A stretch of 64,000 nucleotides of DNA, taken from Taudactylus pleione. Its lineage: Eukaryota > Chordata > Amphibia > Anura > Myobatrachidae. The stretch lies in NCBI GenBank assembly GCA_031769625.1, contig JAUIMM010000015.1, positions 24,423,001 through 24,487,000 on the forward strand, in the 5' to 3' direction. Positions 45,420 to 56,824 of the stretch are shown here, piece after piece. The first letter of the stretch is position 1, and each line of letters starts with the position of its first letter. The position numbers were made by a program, and so were the translations under genes. Under the pieces are notes generated by a model that saw only the letters and a list, made by a program, of their open reading frames with translations, was not told the DNA's origin and did not search any database.

Positions 45420-45770
45420 TAGAGAGGTGCGGTTTGGTTCTCCAAAAATCCGAATCCACCCAAATTTCATGAATCTGGGTAAATCCGAGTCGCAGTTCTA
45501 ATCTCCTGAGGAGATCCAAGTAAATACGGGTTGCGGTTCGGATCTTTTTGCGGTTTTGAATTCGGATTTTAAATCCGAATTTCGGGTTTTGGATTGCACA
45601 AATTACATGATTTTAGCTGTTTTAAAACTTTTTATCTATTTTTTTATTTAAAAAAATCCAGATCCACAACCAAAACACTTGAGGGCGGTTTGCAAAATCA
45701 AATCCAGATCCAAAACCTTAAAGGAGATACAGATCCAAAACCAAAACATGGGAGTCGGCGCATATCCCTA
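45420..45770 (+). mobile_element. Short hAT MITE of the TAGAGATG family (copy H), perfect duplication
   Basis: Starts TAGAGAGGTGCGG and ends GGCGCATATCCCTA. GATATAAG flanks it at 45412-45419 and 45771-45778. Only the 5' terminal leader and the 3' terminal AAAACAC region remain, joined directly. At 351 bp it is a typical deletion-type non-autonomous member. Confidence 0.9.
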
Positions 45771-45778
45771 GATATAAG

Positions 45779-46042
45779 CAAAGCTACTATCAACAATCTC
45801 ACAAAACCAGTATCATAAAAAAGTTCTATTTGTCAAAATATAGTAACAACATAAGTCACACCTATAAAGGAATTGAACTAACAAGTGAACATGTACTACT
45901 GTACCACATATGAGAAGCGTTTCATAATGTTAAAATAGCAGGATCTATTTGTTAATTAAAACACACACTGATACTATCCATAAAATGCATGTAGGGATCA
46001 TGTGGCTTATAACTCATGAAGGGAAATGGCACCAATTATACA

Positions 46043-46079
<37 letters not shown>

Positions 46080-46565
46080 TTTTATTTGTTATATATATAT
46101 ATATAACAGATATATAATAGGGGTAAGGTGCAATCAGAGAGAATGCTGGGCTCTTCAGGGAGTCAGGGAGATTGCTACTATTTCAAGGAGTTTCCCTGAC
46201 AATCAGGGAGAGTTGGCAAGTATGCCCAAGAAGGCAGTTTTACATTTGAATCGGATGGAGACACAGCCTGTGGGTCTTACATATTAACCCACCCCTCCCC
46301 TGCATAAATCTTTAGCAGCTATTTACAGAAGAGAACTCCTGTGAAGACATGGATGTTGCCAGGCAGCAGTCTCAATGGGGCAGCTCGTTATATATAAGGA
46401 ATGCACTTACTTCTGGAGAATGTCACCTGTGAAAGGACTCTAAACATACCTATATTACAAACGAGGTAGCGCTACCTGAAGATAACTCCAATTGGTGATT
46501 AAATAAATACTGATAATACTAATGTAGTCAAATGTGTCAATCCTTCTAAAAATGTGTTAACCAAT
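45779..46565. other. Unique sequence with TA microsatellites
   Basis: TA runs at about 46047-46075 and 46090-46105. GGGAGAGTTGGCAAGTATGC at about 46206 resembles the end of the hAT MITE at 61994-62362, suggesting a remnant. No gene. Confidence 0.45.
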
Positions 46566-46570
46566 ACAAA

Positions 46571-46836
46571 GGGGGCGATTCAAATGTTTTGCCGGCGGCG
46601 CCGGCAGTTATGCTCACACCCTCAGGAGGGTGCAAGCAGAAATGTGTGAGAAACCCCCTGGTTAGGGTGCGGTATCCGGAATTAGCGCCCTAACCAGAAC
46701 TTTAGATGGGTTTAACCGTATTACACGGCTAAACCCGGGGTAAAGAGGGCGATAAAATGAGCGCCCAGAACAATTGAATTGCAATACTGGGCACTCATTA
46801 ATTATTACGGCTTTAAAAAACATTTGAATCGTCCCC
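46571..46836. mobile_element. MITE with GGGGGCGATTCAAATGTTTT ends
   Basis: GGGGGCGATTCAAATGTTTT on the left pairs with AAACATTTGAATCGTCCCC on the right. AAA is on both sides (46568-46570 and 46837-46839), consistent with a 3-bp duplication. 266 bp, GC-rich centre with GCCGGCGGCGCCGGC. Confidence 0.7.
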
Positions 46837-46839
46837 AAA

Positions 46840-47325
46840 GAATCCCTAAAACATATAAAAATACATGCACACGGAATAAACTCTGTATTTTAAAACAATT
46901 AATAATATATAATAATGTGCTTATATGCCGCAGGTCCCATAAATGAGTATCCACAGGTTATTTCCACCAAGGGATTTCAGATAATTGATCCACAGTAGCG
47001 GAATAAATAAATAATGGTGGACTGGTAGGATATACAATATAACCTCCTGCAATGGTCAGCTATTTAGCATGCATCAAGCTGACAGCAGGGTTCTGACACC
47101 AGACAACTAAGTTGATTAGAATCTGGTGCAAAGAAAATAATGTAGCAGGGGTGGCTGCTAATGTCATTACCGGTCACACTAATTTGCAGTCATATCAAAT
47201 TCACCCAGCATTCATCTATCCGTTGTGTGTCAGGAAATGTAACAAGCTGTTATATTCACATTAAATTGCAGAACATATAGATAAAAAAGCTGTAAATGTT
47301 ATTCAATTAATCAGTTACGTACAGT
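46840..47325. other. Unique sequence
   Basis: Nothing recognised. Confidence 0.35.
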
Positions 47326-47329
47326 CAGC

Positions 47330-48135
47330 AGATATTCCACTTGTAGATCTCCTTTTCTGAATAATGAAGACTAGCAGTATTACTGTGCAGAAGGTAGATA
47401 TTCCACTTGTAGATCTCCTTTTCTGAATAATGAAGACTAGCAGTATTACTGTGCAGAAGGTAGATATTCCACTTGTAGATCTCCTTTTCTGAATAATGAA
47501 GACTAGCAGTATTACTGTGCAGCAGGTGGATATTCCACTTGTAGATCTCCTTTTCTGAATAATGAAGACTAGCAGTATTACTGTGCAGAAGGTAGATATT
47601 CCACTTGTAGATCTCCTTTTCTAAATAATGAAGAGTAGCAGTATTACTGTGCAGCAGGTGGATATTCCACTTGTAGATCTCCTTTTCTGAATAATGAAGA
47701 GTAGCAGTATTACTGTGCAGCAGGTGGATATTCCACTTGTAGATCTCCTTTTCTGAATAATGAAGACTAGCAGTATTACTGTGCAGCAGGTGGATATTCC
47801 ACTTGTAGATCTCCTTTTCTGAATAATGAAGACTAGCAGTATTACTGTGCAGAAGGTAGATATTCCACTTGTAGATCTCCTTTTCTAAATAATGAAGAGT
47901 AGCAGTATTACTGTGCAGCAGGTGGATATTCCACTTGTAGATCTCCTTTTCTGAATAATGAAGAGTAGCAGTATTACTGTGCAGCAGGTGGATATTCCAC
48001 TTGTAGATCTCCTTTTCTGAATAATGAAGAGTAGCAGTATTACTGTGCAGCAGGTGGATATTCCACTTGTAGATCTCCTTTTCTGAATAATGAAGAGTAG
48101 CAGTATTACTGTGCAGCAGGTGGATATTCCACTTG
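47330..48135. repeat. 66-bp satellite array with higher-order pattern
   Basis: About twelve units of exactly 66 bp, each with GATATTCCACTTGTAGATCT, CCTTTTCTGAATAATGAAGA and CAGTATTACTGTGCAG. Variants show order: units with CTAAATAATG occur at 47621 and 47885, 264 bp (four units) apart, each preceded by GCAGAAGGTAGA and followed by GCAGCAGGTGG. Because 66 is a multiple of three, a 273-codon frame runs through the minus strand; another frame is open too, arguing against a protein. Confidence 0.92.
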
Positions 48136-48535
48136 CGGTTCTCCATTTATCGATTATGGAAAACTGCGGATGGCAGTACCATGCAGCCAGTAGATATTTT
48201 CCGCTTGCGGTTCTCCGTTTATCGATTATGGAAAACTGCGGTATTACCATGCAGCCAGTAGATATTCCACTTGCGGTTCGGTTTATCGATTACGGAAAAC
48301 TGTGGTAGTACCATGCAGCCAGTAGATATTCCACTTGCAGTTCTGTTTATCGATTATGGAAAACTGCGGTAATACCATGCAGGCAGTAGATATTCCACTT
48401 GCGGTTCGGTTTATCGATTATGGAAAACTGCGGTAATACCATGCAGCTAGTAGATATTCCACCTGCGGTTCTGTTTATTGATTATGGAAAACTGCGGTAG
48501 TACCATGCAGCCAGTAGATGTGGACCTCTGTTTAT
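48136..48535. repeat. Diverged 60-66-bp units adjoining the satellite
   Basis: About six units share GATATTCCACTTGCGGTTC, GTTTATCGATTATGGAAAAC and ACCATGCAGCCAGTA. They match the 66-bp unit at both edges but differ in the middle, so this is a second subfamily of the same satellite. The array fades out after 48535. Confidence 0.85.
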
Positions 48536-49151
48536 AACTAATGGAGAGCAGCAATAGTATATCAGTAATTAAGTGGACATAGGTTGCTGTCCTGTTCTGT
48601 AGAGCCTTCTGATGTATGATCCGGCGATAGCCGCTGATAGTGTCGGCTTCCTAATATGGGGTCCGGTGGCAGTCATGGGGTGTAGTGTCCAACCACGGGC
48701 AAATGGAGCAGCATTTTCACCATTCAAACGTCCCGCCTAACATGGGCATGTGACTTTTGCAAAGGTAGTTGGAATATGGGCAAGATCCCTTATAAACATT
48801 CTCCCACAGGTGTCACCTAATTTATTAATTAAACAGTCCATGCGGATTAAACCAATATATCTGCAATAGAGGTAAAAAAAACTGTTAAATACCAGTATAA
48901 AATGATCTAATTCACATTGGAGAGCTAAGGGCACACATTTGCTTTTTATTAAAAATGTGTGTTAATAACCACTTGACATTTATTATACTGTTCTTAATAA
49001 ATCCTATAAACATATACCAGAGGTTCCCAAAACATTAAATTAAATTAATTAGTACCTCAGACAATTTGATTTAATCACTTGTGCTCAACCATGGATGTCC
49101 CGAAAGCCTGAACTGTTGTGTTGCCTTGAGGACCGCGTTTGGGCACTACTG
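48536..49151. other. Unique sequence left of copy I
   Basis: No genes recognised. ACATATAC at 49152-49159, directly after this stretch, is the left target duplication of copy I. Confidence 0.4.
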
Positions 49152-49164
49152 ACATATACTAGGG

Positions 49165-49300
49165 GTGTGCACCGGCCACTTTTCGTGTTTTGTGTTTTGG
49201 TTTTGGATCTGGATCTTTCTTCGTGTTTTGGATCTGGATTGGTTTTGCCAAAACCACCCTTCCGTGTTTTGGGTTCTGGGTTTTGTGTTTTAGATCTGTA
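49165..49300. repeat. 3' subterminal GTGTTTTG motifs of copy I
   Basis: About five copies of GTGTTTTG or GTGTTTTAG, often with GGATCTGGAT between, lie within 140 bp of the left terminus. The same block occurs at the 3' ends of copies A, B, C, D, E and H. Short repeated subterminal motifs are where the Ac transposase binds in the related plant hAT, so these are candidate binding sites. This function is inference. Confidence 0.6.
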
Positions 49301-49794
49301 TTTTTTTTTAAAAAAGCATAAAAACAGCTAAAATCACAGAATTTGTAGGTTTTTCTGCTCCTATGCTATTATTAACCTCAATAACCTTAATTTCCACTCA
49401 TTTCCAGTCTATTCTGAACACCTCACACCTCACAATAGTGTTTTTATGTCCAAAACGTTGCACCGAGGTAGCTGGATGACTATGCTAAGCGACACAAGTG
49501 GGCGGCACAAACACGTGACCCATCTAGGCGTGAAACTGCAGTGGCAGACAGGATGGCAGTTTGAAAAACTAGGCCCCAAACTGTACATAATGCAAAGAAA
49601 AAAAAGAGGTGCAAGATGGAATTGTCCTTGGGCCCTCCCACCCACCCTTATGTTGTATAAACAGGACATGCACACTTTAACAAACCAATCATTTCAGCGC
49701 CAGGGTCTGCCACACAACTGTGGCTGAAATGATTGGTTCGTTTGGGCCCCCACAAAACAAGCTGGCAATTAATGTGTCCCTGCACAAACTGGCT

Positions 49795-52700
49795 CTATGG
49801 AGGCAAGATGTCATCCTCATCCTCCTCATCCACCAATTCCTCACCCTCTTCAGTGTGTACATCCTCATCCTCACAAAGTATTAACTCGTCCCCACTTGAA
49901 TCCACCACCACAGGTCCCTCTGTACCTTCTGGAGGCTGGTCTCCCTGGAAGAGCTGATAATTCATTTTGATGAACATCATCTTCTCCACATTCTGTGGAA
50001 GCAACCTCCTACGCCTTTCGCTGACAAGGTTCCCGGCTGCACTAAACACTCTTTCGGAGTACACACTGGAGGGGGGGCAACTCAGGTAAAATAGAGCCAG
50101 TTTGTACAGGGGCCTCCAAATTGCCTCTTTTTCCTGCCAGTACAGGTATGGACTGTCTGCCATGCCTACTTGGATGCTGTCACCGATGTAATTCTCCACC
50201 ATTCTGTCAATGGTGACAGTATCATATGCAGTGACAGTAGACATGTCAGAAATTGTTGCCAGGTCCTTCAGTCCGGACCAGATGTCCAAACTTGGTCCTG
50301 CCTGCCCTGCATCACCGCCAGCGGGTTGCTTAGGATACCTAAGTTTTTTCCTGGCAGCCCCAGTTGCAGGAGAAAATGAAGAAGGAGCCGTTGACGTGTC
50401 ACGTTCCGCTTCAGCTGACAGTGTGTTCACCAGCAGGTCTTTGCACCTCTGCAGGCTTGTGTCGGCCGGAAAGAGAGACACCACATAGGCTTTAAACCTA
50501 GGATCGAGCACGGTGGCCAAAACGTAGTGGTCTGATTTCAACAGATTGACCACCCTGGAATCCTGGCAAAGCGAATGAAGGGCTTCATCCACAAGTCCCA
50601 CATGCCGAGCGGAATCGCTCCGTCTTAGCTCCTCCTTCACTTTCTCCAGCTGCTTCTGCAAAAGCCTGATGAGGGGAATGACCTGACTCAAGCTGGCAGT
50701 GTCTGAACTGACTTCACGTGTGGCAAGTTCGAAGGGCTGGAGAACCTTGCACAACACGGAAATCATTCTCCACTGCGCTTGAGTCAGGTGCATACCCCCT
50801 CCTTTGCCTATGTCATAGGTGGATGTATAGGCTTGTATGGCCTTTTGCTGCTCCTCCATCCTCTGAAGCATATAGAGGGTTGAGTTCCACCGCGTCACAA
50901 CCTCTTGCTTCAGGTGATGGCGGGGCAGGTTCAAGAGTGTTTGCTGGCGCTCCAGTCTTCGGCACGCAGTCGCTGAATGGCGAAAGTGGCCAGAAATTTT
51001 TCGGGCCACCCAAAGCGTCTCCTGCACGCCCCTGTCGCTTTTCAGAAAATTCTGCACCACCAAGTTTATTGTGTGAGCAAAACATGGGACGTGCTGGAAT
51101 TTGCCCAGATGTAATGCCCGCACAATATTGGTGGCGTTGTCAGATATCACAAATCCCCAGGAGAGTCTAAGTGGGGTAAGCCACTGGGCGATGATTTCCC
51201 TCAGTTTCTCTAAGAGGTTGTCGGCGGTGTGCCTCTTACTGAAACCGGTGATACACAGCGTAGCCTGCCTTGTAACGAGATGGCATTTCTGAGATGCTGC
51301 TACTGGTGACGCTGCTGCTGTTGCTGCGTAAGGTGATACATCTACCCAGTGGGCTGTCACAGTCATATAGTCCTTAGTCTGCCCTGTTCCACTTGTCCAC
51401 ATGTCCGTGGTTAAGTGGACATTGTGTACAACGGCATTTTTCAGGACACTGAGGACACTTTTTCTGACGTTTCTGTACAGTCTCGGTATCGCCTGCCTAG
51501 TGAAGTGGAATCTAGACGGGATTTGGAACCGGGGACACACTACCTCCATCAATTGTCTAAATCCCACTGCACTAATGGCGGATACCGGACGCACGTCTAA
51601 CACCAACATAGCAGTCAAGGCCTCAGTTATACGTTTTGCTTCAGGATGACTACTGTCGTACTTCATCCTCCTCGCTAAGGACTGTTGGAGGGTCAATTGT
51701 TTAGTAAAAGTAGTGGTGTTCCTACTTCCTCTCTGGGATGATGAACGACTCCCAGCAGCAGCAACAGCAGCAGCGGCAGCAGTAGGCGTAGCAATGCAGG
51801 ATCCTCCAGAGGAATCCCGGATAGGAGAGTCAGTCATGCCAGTGACATGGCCTGCAGGACTACTTCCGATCCTGACTAAGGAGGAAATTGACGAGGAGGG
51901 AGTTGACGGTGTGGTTTGCAGGCGCTTGGATACAACAGGACAACGGGATTTAGGTGTCCCTGGACTGCTTACGGTCTTAGCCAAAGTTTCTGAACTTGAC
52001 AGTAACTTTTTATGAACGCGCTGCAGGTGCCGTATAAGGGAGGATGTTCCTAGGTGGTTGACGTCCCTACCCCTACTTATTTCACCTTTACATATGGTAC
52101 ATATGGCAAGACAGTTGTTGTCCGGATTTGGATAGAAATATTGCCAGACCAAAGAGGTGGAATGTTTGGTCTTCTGCCCAGGCATGACCGTGATGGGCTT
52201 TTTCATCCCACGGACAACAACTGTCTCCCCCGGAGCCTGATTTAAACAAACCACATCACCATCAGAATCCTCCTCGCCAACTTCCTCCTCAGCGCCAGCT
52301 ACACCAGTATCCTCATCCTGTTGTACTTCAACAGTGACATCTTCAATTTGCATATCAGCAAGTGGACTGTGGGTGCTCCTTTCAGCACTTGCAGGGGGCG
52401 TGCAAATGGTGGAAAGAGCCACCTCTTCCCGTCCAGTGCTGGGAAGGTCAGGCATCGCAACCACCACCACACTTGGACTCTCCTTGGGGATTTGTGATAT
52501 CTTCTTAGAAAGCACAGTTCTTCGCTGTGCTTTTGCCAGCTTAACTCTTTTGATTTTTTTAGTGGGAGGAGGGCTTCCATCGTCATGTGAAGCTGAACCA
52601 CTAGTCATGAACATACTAGGGATCGACCTTAGCCGTTCCTTGCCTCTCCGTGTCGTAAATGGCATATTGGCAAGTTTACGTTTCTCTTCAGCTGATTTAA

Positions 52701-52908
52701 ATGTCTTTTTCAAGGTCATTTTCCTGAACTTTGCCATTTGGGATTGTATGTGCCCTCTACTATGACATTGGGCATCGGCCTTGGCAGACGACGTTGATGG
52801 CATGTTATCGTCTATGTCATGACTAGTGGCAGCAGCTTCAGCACTAGGAGGAAGTGGTTCTTGATCTTTCTCTATTTTATTTTTATCGGAGAAAGTTTGG
52901 TCCTCCAT
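49795..52908 (-). CDS. hAT superfamily transposase with BED zinc finger, intact
   Basis: A 1,037-residue protein that would cut out and reinsert the element in the nucleus. The ATG at 52908 matches the start in copies A and C and follows the end of the array. Order: basic N-terminal region; acidic linker (about 185-220); BED finger (about 249-300; W255, YF257-258, C270 and C273, H294 and H299); Ser/Ala-rich linker; RNase H-like core with LTTDMWTSG (D502), VISDNATN (D590) and CFAH (C609, H612); VTRWNSTLYML near 671; the all-alpha insertion; LATVLDPRFKAY near 797; the hAT dimerisation block 921-982 (SVYSERVFSAAGNLVS); then an acidic tail. It is longer than typical 600-800 residue hAT transposases, mainly because of linkers. 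No stops, frameshifts or introns are visible. Similar to ZBED-type and Ac-like proteins. I did not identify the catalytic glutamate with certainty. Confidence 0.93.
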   Translation of the reverse strand: MEDQTFSDKNKIEKDQEPLPPSAEAAATSHDIDDNMPSTSSAKADAQCHSRGHIQSQMAKFRKMTLKKTFKSAEEKRKLANMPFTTRRGKERLRSIPSMFMTSGSASHDDGSPPPTKKIKRVKLAKAQRRTVLSKKISQIPKESPSVVVVAMPDLPSTGREEVALSTICTPPASAERSTHSPLADMQIEDVTVEVQQDEDTGVAGAEEEVGEEDSDGDVVCLNQAPGETVVVRGMKKPITVMPGQKTKHSTSLVWQYFYPNPDNNCLAICTICKGEISRGRDVNHLGTSSLIRHLQRVHKKLLSSSETLAKTVSSPGTPKSRCPVVSKRLQTTPSTPSSSISSLVRIGSSPAGHVTGMTDSPIRDSSGGSCIATPTAAAAAVAAAGSRSSSQRGSRNTTTFTKQLTLQQSLARRMKYDSSHPEAKRITEALTAMLVLDVRPVSAISAVGFRQLMEVVCPRFQIPSRFHFTRQAIPRLYRNVRKSVLSVLKNAVVHNVHLTTDMWTSGTGQTKDYMTVTAHWVDVSPYAATAAASPVAASQKCHLVTRQATLCITGFSKRHTADNLLEKLREIIAQWLTPLRLSWGFVISDNATNIVRALHLGKFQHVPCFAHTINLVVQNFLKSDRGVQETLWVARKISGHFRHSATACRRLERQQTLLNLPRHHLKQEVVTRWNSTLYMLQRMEEQQKAIQAYTSTYDIGKGGGMHLTQAQWRMISVLCKVLQPFELATREVSSDTASLSQVIPLIRLLQKQLEKVKEELRRSDSARHVGLVDEALHSLCQDSRVVNLLKSDHYVLATVLDPRFKAYVVSLFPADTSLQRCKDLLVNTLSAEAERDTSTAPSSFSPATGAARKKLRYPKQPAGGDAGQAGPSLDIWSGLKDLATISDMSTVTAYDTVTIDRMVENYIGDSIQVGMADSPYLYWQEKEAIWRPLYKLALFYLSCPPSSVYSERVFSAAGNLVSERRRRLLPQNVEKMMFIKMNYQLFQGDQPPEGTEGPVVVDSSGDELILCEDEDVHTEEGEELVDEEDEDDILPP

Positions 52909-52929
52909 TTATGTTATATCGATTTGATA

Positions 52930-55900
52930 TATACGTGCGGCTAAACACAGAAAATAATTTTTTTTTTGGTTTGGACTGGAGTGTACTTTGTGGGTTACAG
53001 CACCCTTTAACGGTCAAGCCAGCCGGCCCTTTACTTATGACACAGGCGCACGCTTGGCACTACTTTGTTGATGCACGTGCGGCTACTGCGCACACAATTC
53101 ACAAACACAGAAAATAATTTTTTTTTGGTTTGGACTGGAGTGTACTTTCGGGGGTTACAGCACCCTTTAACGGTCAAGCCAGCCGGCCCTTTACTTATGA
53201 CACAGGCGCACGCTTGGCACTACTTTGTTGATGCACGTGCGGCTACTGCGCACACAATTCACAAACACAGAAAATAATTTTTTTTTTGGTTTGGACTGGA
53301 GTGTACTTTGGGGGTTACAGCACCCTTTAACGGTCAAGCCAGCCGGCCCTTTACTTATGACACAGGCGCACGCTTGGCACTACTTTGTTGATGCACGTGC
53401 GGCTACTGCGCACACAATTCACAAACACAGAAAATAATTTTTTTTTTGGTTTGGACTGGAGTGTACTTTCGGGGGTTACAGCACCCTTAACGGTCAAGCC
53501 AGCCGGCCCTTTACTTATGACACAGGTGCACGCTTGGCACTACTTTGTTGATGCACGTGCGGCTACTGCGCACACAATTCACAAACACAGAAAATAATTT
53601 TTTTTTGGTTTGGACTGGAGTGTACTTTCGGGGATTACAGCACCCTTTAACGGTCAAGCCAGCCGGCCCTTTACTTATGACACAGGCGCACGCTTGGCAC
53701 TACTTTGTTGATGCACGTGCGGCTACTGCGCACACAATTCACAAACACAGAAAATAATTTTTTTTTTGGTTTGGACTGGAGTGTACTTTGGGGGTTACAG
53801 CACCCTTTAACGGTCAAGCCAGCCGGCCCTTTACTTATGACACAGGCGCACGCTTGGCACTACTTTGTTGATGCACGTGCGGCTACAGCGCACACAATTC
53901 ACAAACACAGAAAATAATTTTTTTTTTGGTTTGGACTGGAGTGTACTTTCGGGGGTTACAGCACCCTTAACGGTCAAGCCAGCCGGCCCTTTACTTATGA
54001 CACAGGCGCACGCTTGGCACTACTTTGTTGATGCACATGCGGCTACTGCGCACACAATTCACAAACACAGAAAATAATTTTTTAATTGGTTTGGACTGGA
54101 GTGTACTTTCGGGGGTTACAGCACCCTTAACGGTCAAGCCAGCCAGCCCTTTACTTATGACACAGGCGCACGCTTGGCACTACTTTGTTGATGCACGTGC
54201 GGCTACTGCGCACACAATTCACAAACACAGAAAATAATTTTTTTTTTGGTTTGGACTGGAGTGTACTTTCGGGGGTTACAGCACCCTTAATGGTCAAGCC
54301 AGCCGGCCCTTTACTTATGACACAGGCGAATGCTTGGCACTACTTTGTTGATGCACGTGCGGCTACTGCGCACACAATTCACAAACACAGAAAATAATTT
54401 TTTTTTTGGTTTGGACTGGAGTGTACTTTCGGGGGTTACAGCACCCTTAACGGTCAAGCCAGCCGGCCCTTTACTTATGACACAGGCGCACGCTTGGCAC
54501 TACTTTGTTGATGCACGTGCGGCTACTGCGCACACAATTCACAAACACAGAAAATAATTTTTTTTTGGTTTGGACTGGAGTGTACTTTCGGGGGTTACAG
54601 CACCCTTTAACGGTCAAGCCAGCCGGCCCTTTACTTATGACACAGGCGCACGCTTGGCACTACTTTGTTGATGCACGTGCGGCTACTGCGCACACAATTC
54701 ACAAACACAGAAAATAATTTTTTTTTTGGTTTGGACTGGAGTGTACTTTGGGGGTTACAGCACCCTTTAACGGTCAAGCCAGCCGGCCCTTTACTTATGA
54801 CACAGGCGCACGCTTGGCACTACTTTGTTGATGCACGTGCGGCTACTGCGCACACAATTCACAAACACAGAAAATAATTTTTTTTGGTTTGGACTGGAGT
54901 GTACTTTCGGGGGTTACAGCACCCTTTAACGGTCAAGCCAGCCGGCCCTTTACTTATGACACAGGCGCACGCTTGGCACTACTTTGTTGATGCACGTGCG
55001 GCTACTGCGCACACAATTCACAAACACAGAAAATAATTTTTTTTTGGTTTGGACTGGAGTGTACTTTCGGGGGTTACAGCACCCTTTAACGGTCAAGCCA
55101 GCCGGCCCTTTACTTATGACACAGGCGCACGCTTGGAACTACTTTGTTGATGCACGTGCGGCTACTGCGCACACAATTCACAAACACAGAAAATAATTTT
55201 TTTTTGGTTTGGACTGGAGTGTACTTTCGGGGGTTACAGCACCCTTTAACGGTCAAGCCAGCCGGCCCTTTACTTATGACACAGGCGCACGCTTGGCACT
55301 ACTTTGTTGATGCACGTGCGGCTACTGCGCACACAATTCACAAACACAGAAAATAATTTTTTTTTTGGTTTGGACTGGAGTGTACTTTGGGGGTTACAGC
55401 ACCCTTTAACGGTCAAGCCAGCCGGCCCTTTACTTATGACACAGGCGCACGCTTGGCACTACTTTGTTGATGCACGTGCGGCTACTGCGCACACAATTCA
55501 CAAACACAGAAAATAATTTTTTTTTTGGTTTGGACTGGAGTGTACTTTCGGGGGTTACAGCACCCTTAACGGTCAAGCCAGCCGGCCCTTTACTTATGAC
55601 ACAGGTGCACGCTTGGCACTACTTTGTTGATGCACGTGCGGCTACTGCGCACACAATTCACAAACACAGAAAATAATTTTTTTTTTGGTTTTGACTGGAG
55701 TGTACTTTCGGGGGTTACAGCACCCTTAGCGGTCAAGCCAGCCGGCCCTTTACTTATGACACAGGCGCACGCTTGGCACTACTTTGTTGATGCACGTGCG
55801 GCTACTGCGCACACAATTCACAAACACAGAAAATAATTTTTTTTGGTTTGGACTGGAGTGTACTTTCGGGGGTTACAGCACCCTTAACGGTCAAGCCAGC

Positions 55901-56470
55901 CGGCCCTTTACTTATGACACAGGCGCACGCTTGGCACTACTTTGTTGATGCACGTGCGGCTACTGCGCACACAATTCACAAACACAGAAAATAATTTTTT
56001 TTTTGGTTTGGACTGGAGTGTACTTTCGGGGGTTACAGCACCCTTAACGGTCAAGCCAGCCGGCCCTTTACTTATGACACAGGCGCACGCTTGGCACTAC
56101 TTTGTTGATGCACGTGCGGCTACTGCGCACACAATTCACAAACACAGAAAATAATTTTTTTTTTGGTTTGGACTGGAGTGTACTTTCGGGGGTTACAGCA
56201 CCCTTAACGGTCAAGCCAGCCGGCCCTTTACTTATGACACAGGCGCACGCTTGGCACTACTTTGTTGATGCACGTGCGGCTACTGCGCACACAATTCACA
56301 AACACAGAAAATAATTTTTTTTTGGTTTGGACTGGAGTGTACTTTCGGGGGTTACAGCACCCTTTAACGGTCAAGCCAGCCGGCCCTTTACTTATGACAC
56401 AGGCGCACGCTTGCCACTACTTTGTTGATGCATTTGCGGCTACTGCGCACACAATTCACAAACACAGAAA
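52930..56470 (-). repeat. 160-bp subterminal tandem array of copy I, about 22 units
   Basis: Units of about 157-160 bp share GTTGATGCACGTGCGGCTAC, GCGCACACAATTCACAAACA, a T run of 6-10 and GGTCAAGCCAGCCGGCCCTT. Unit identity is very high. Variants (length of the T run, CTTTG or CTTTCG before GGGGTTACAG, ACCCTTT or ACCCTT) recur in blocks, giving a higher-order pattern. The single unit is open for about 70 codons in one antisense frame, but the next unit shifts frame, so no protein is expected. Confidence 0.95.
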
Positions 56471-56479
56471 ATATATTAT

Positions 56480-56760
56480 TTTTTTAGCACTTGGGGGGAG
56501 CACCCCTGATGGACAGAGCACCCCCTGGACAACACTACAGCACTCCTTTAGGACTGGGACACTGCACAGGACTTTGGAGTGGACACAGCCCCTATGGAGA
56601 ACTGACTGCACAACACAGTCCAGCCAGCCCCTATGGACTTTGAAGTAGTGGACACAGCCCCTATTAACAACAGCAGCACAGCACAACACAGCCAGCCCCT
56701 ATGGACTTTGAAGTAGTGGACAACAGCAGCACTACACTACACTACACTACACTACACAGC
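56480..56760 (-). repeat. Leader repeats of copy I (CAGCCCCTATGGAC units)
   Basis: Several irregular copies of GACACAGCCCCTATGGA and GCCAGCCCCTATGGACTTTG separate the array from the promoter. Copy C has the complementary units (ATAGGGGCTGGCTG) at 8630-8745, and copy G a similar set at 37430-37630. Confidence 0.7.
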
Positions 56761-56824
56761 CCTAACTCCCACCCTCCCTCTTCACTGTCCACAGCCGAGT
56801 GAGAAAATGGCGCTGACGCGGGTA

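Noticed and set aside
47325..48146. 273-codon minus-strand frame with 22-residue repeats
   Set aside because: Explained by a 66-bp satellite whose length is a multiple of three. A second frame is also open and no start context or regulatory signal is evident.
52930..56470. Series of 70-codon plus-strand frames at 160-bp spacing
   Set aside because: They come from a non-coding tandem unit; the unit length is not a stable multiple of three, and the frames run antisense to the transposase.
52930..56470. CRISPR-like regular array
   Set aside because: The whole 160-bp unit repeats; there are no short repeats with unique spacers and no cas genes, and the setting is a eukaryotic transposon.
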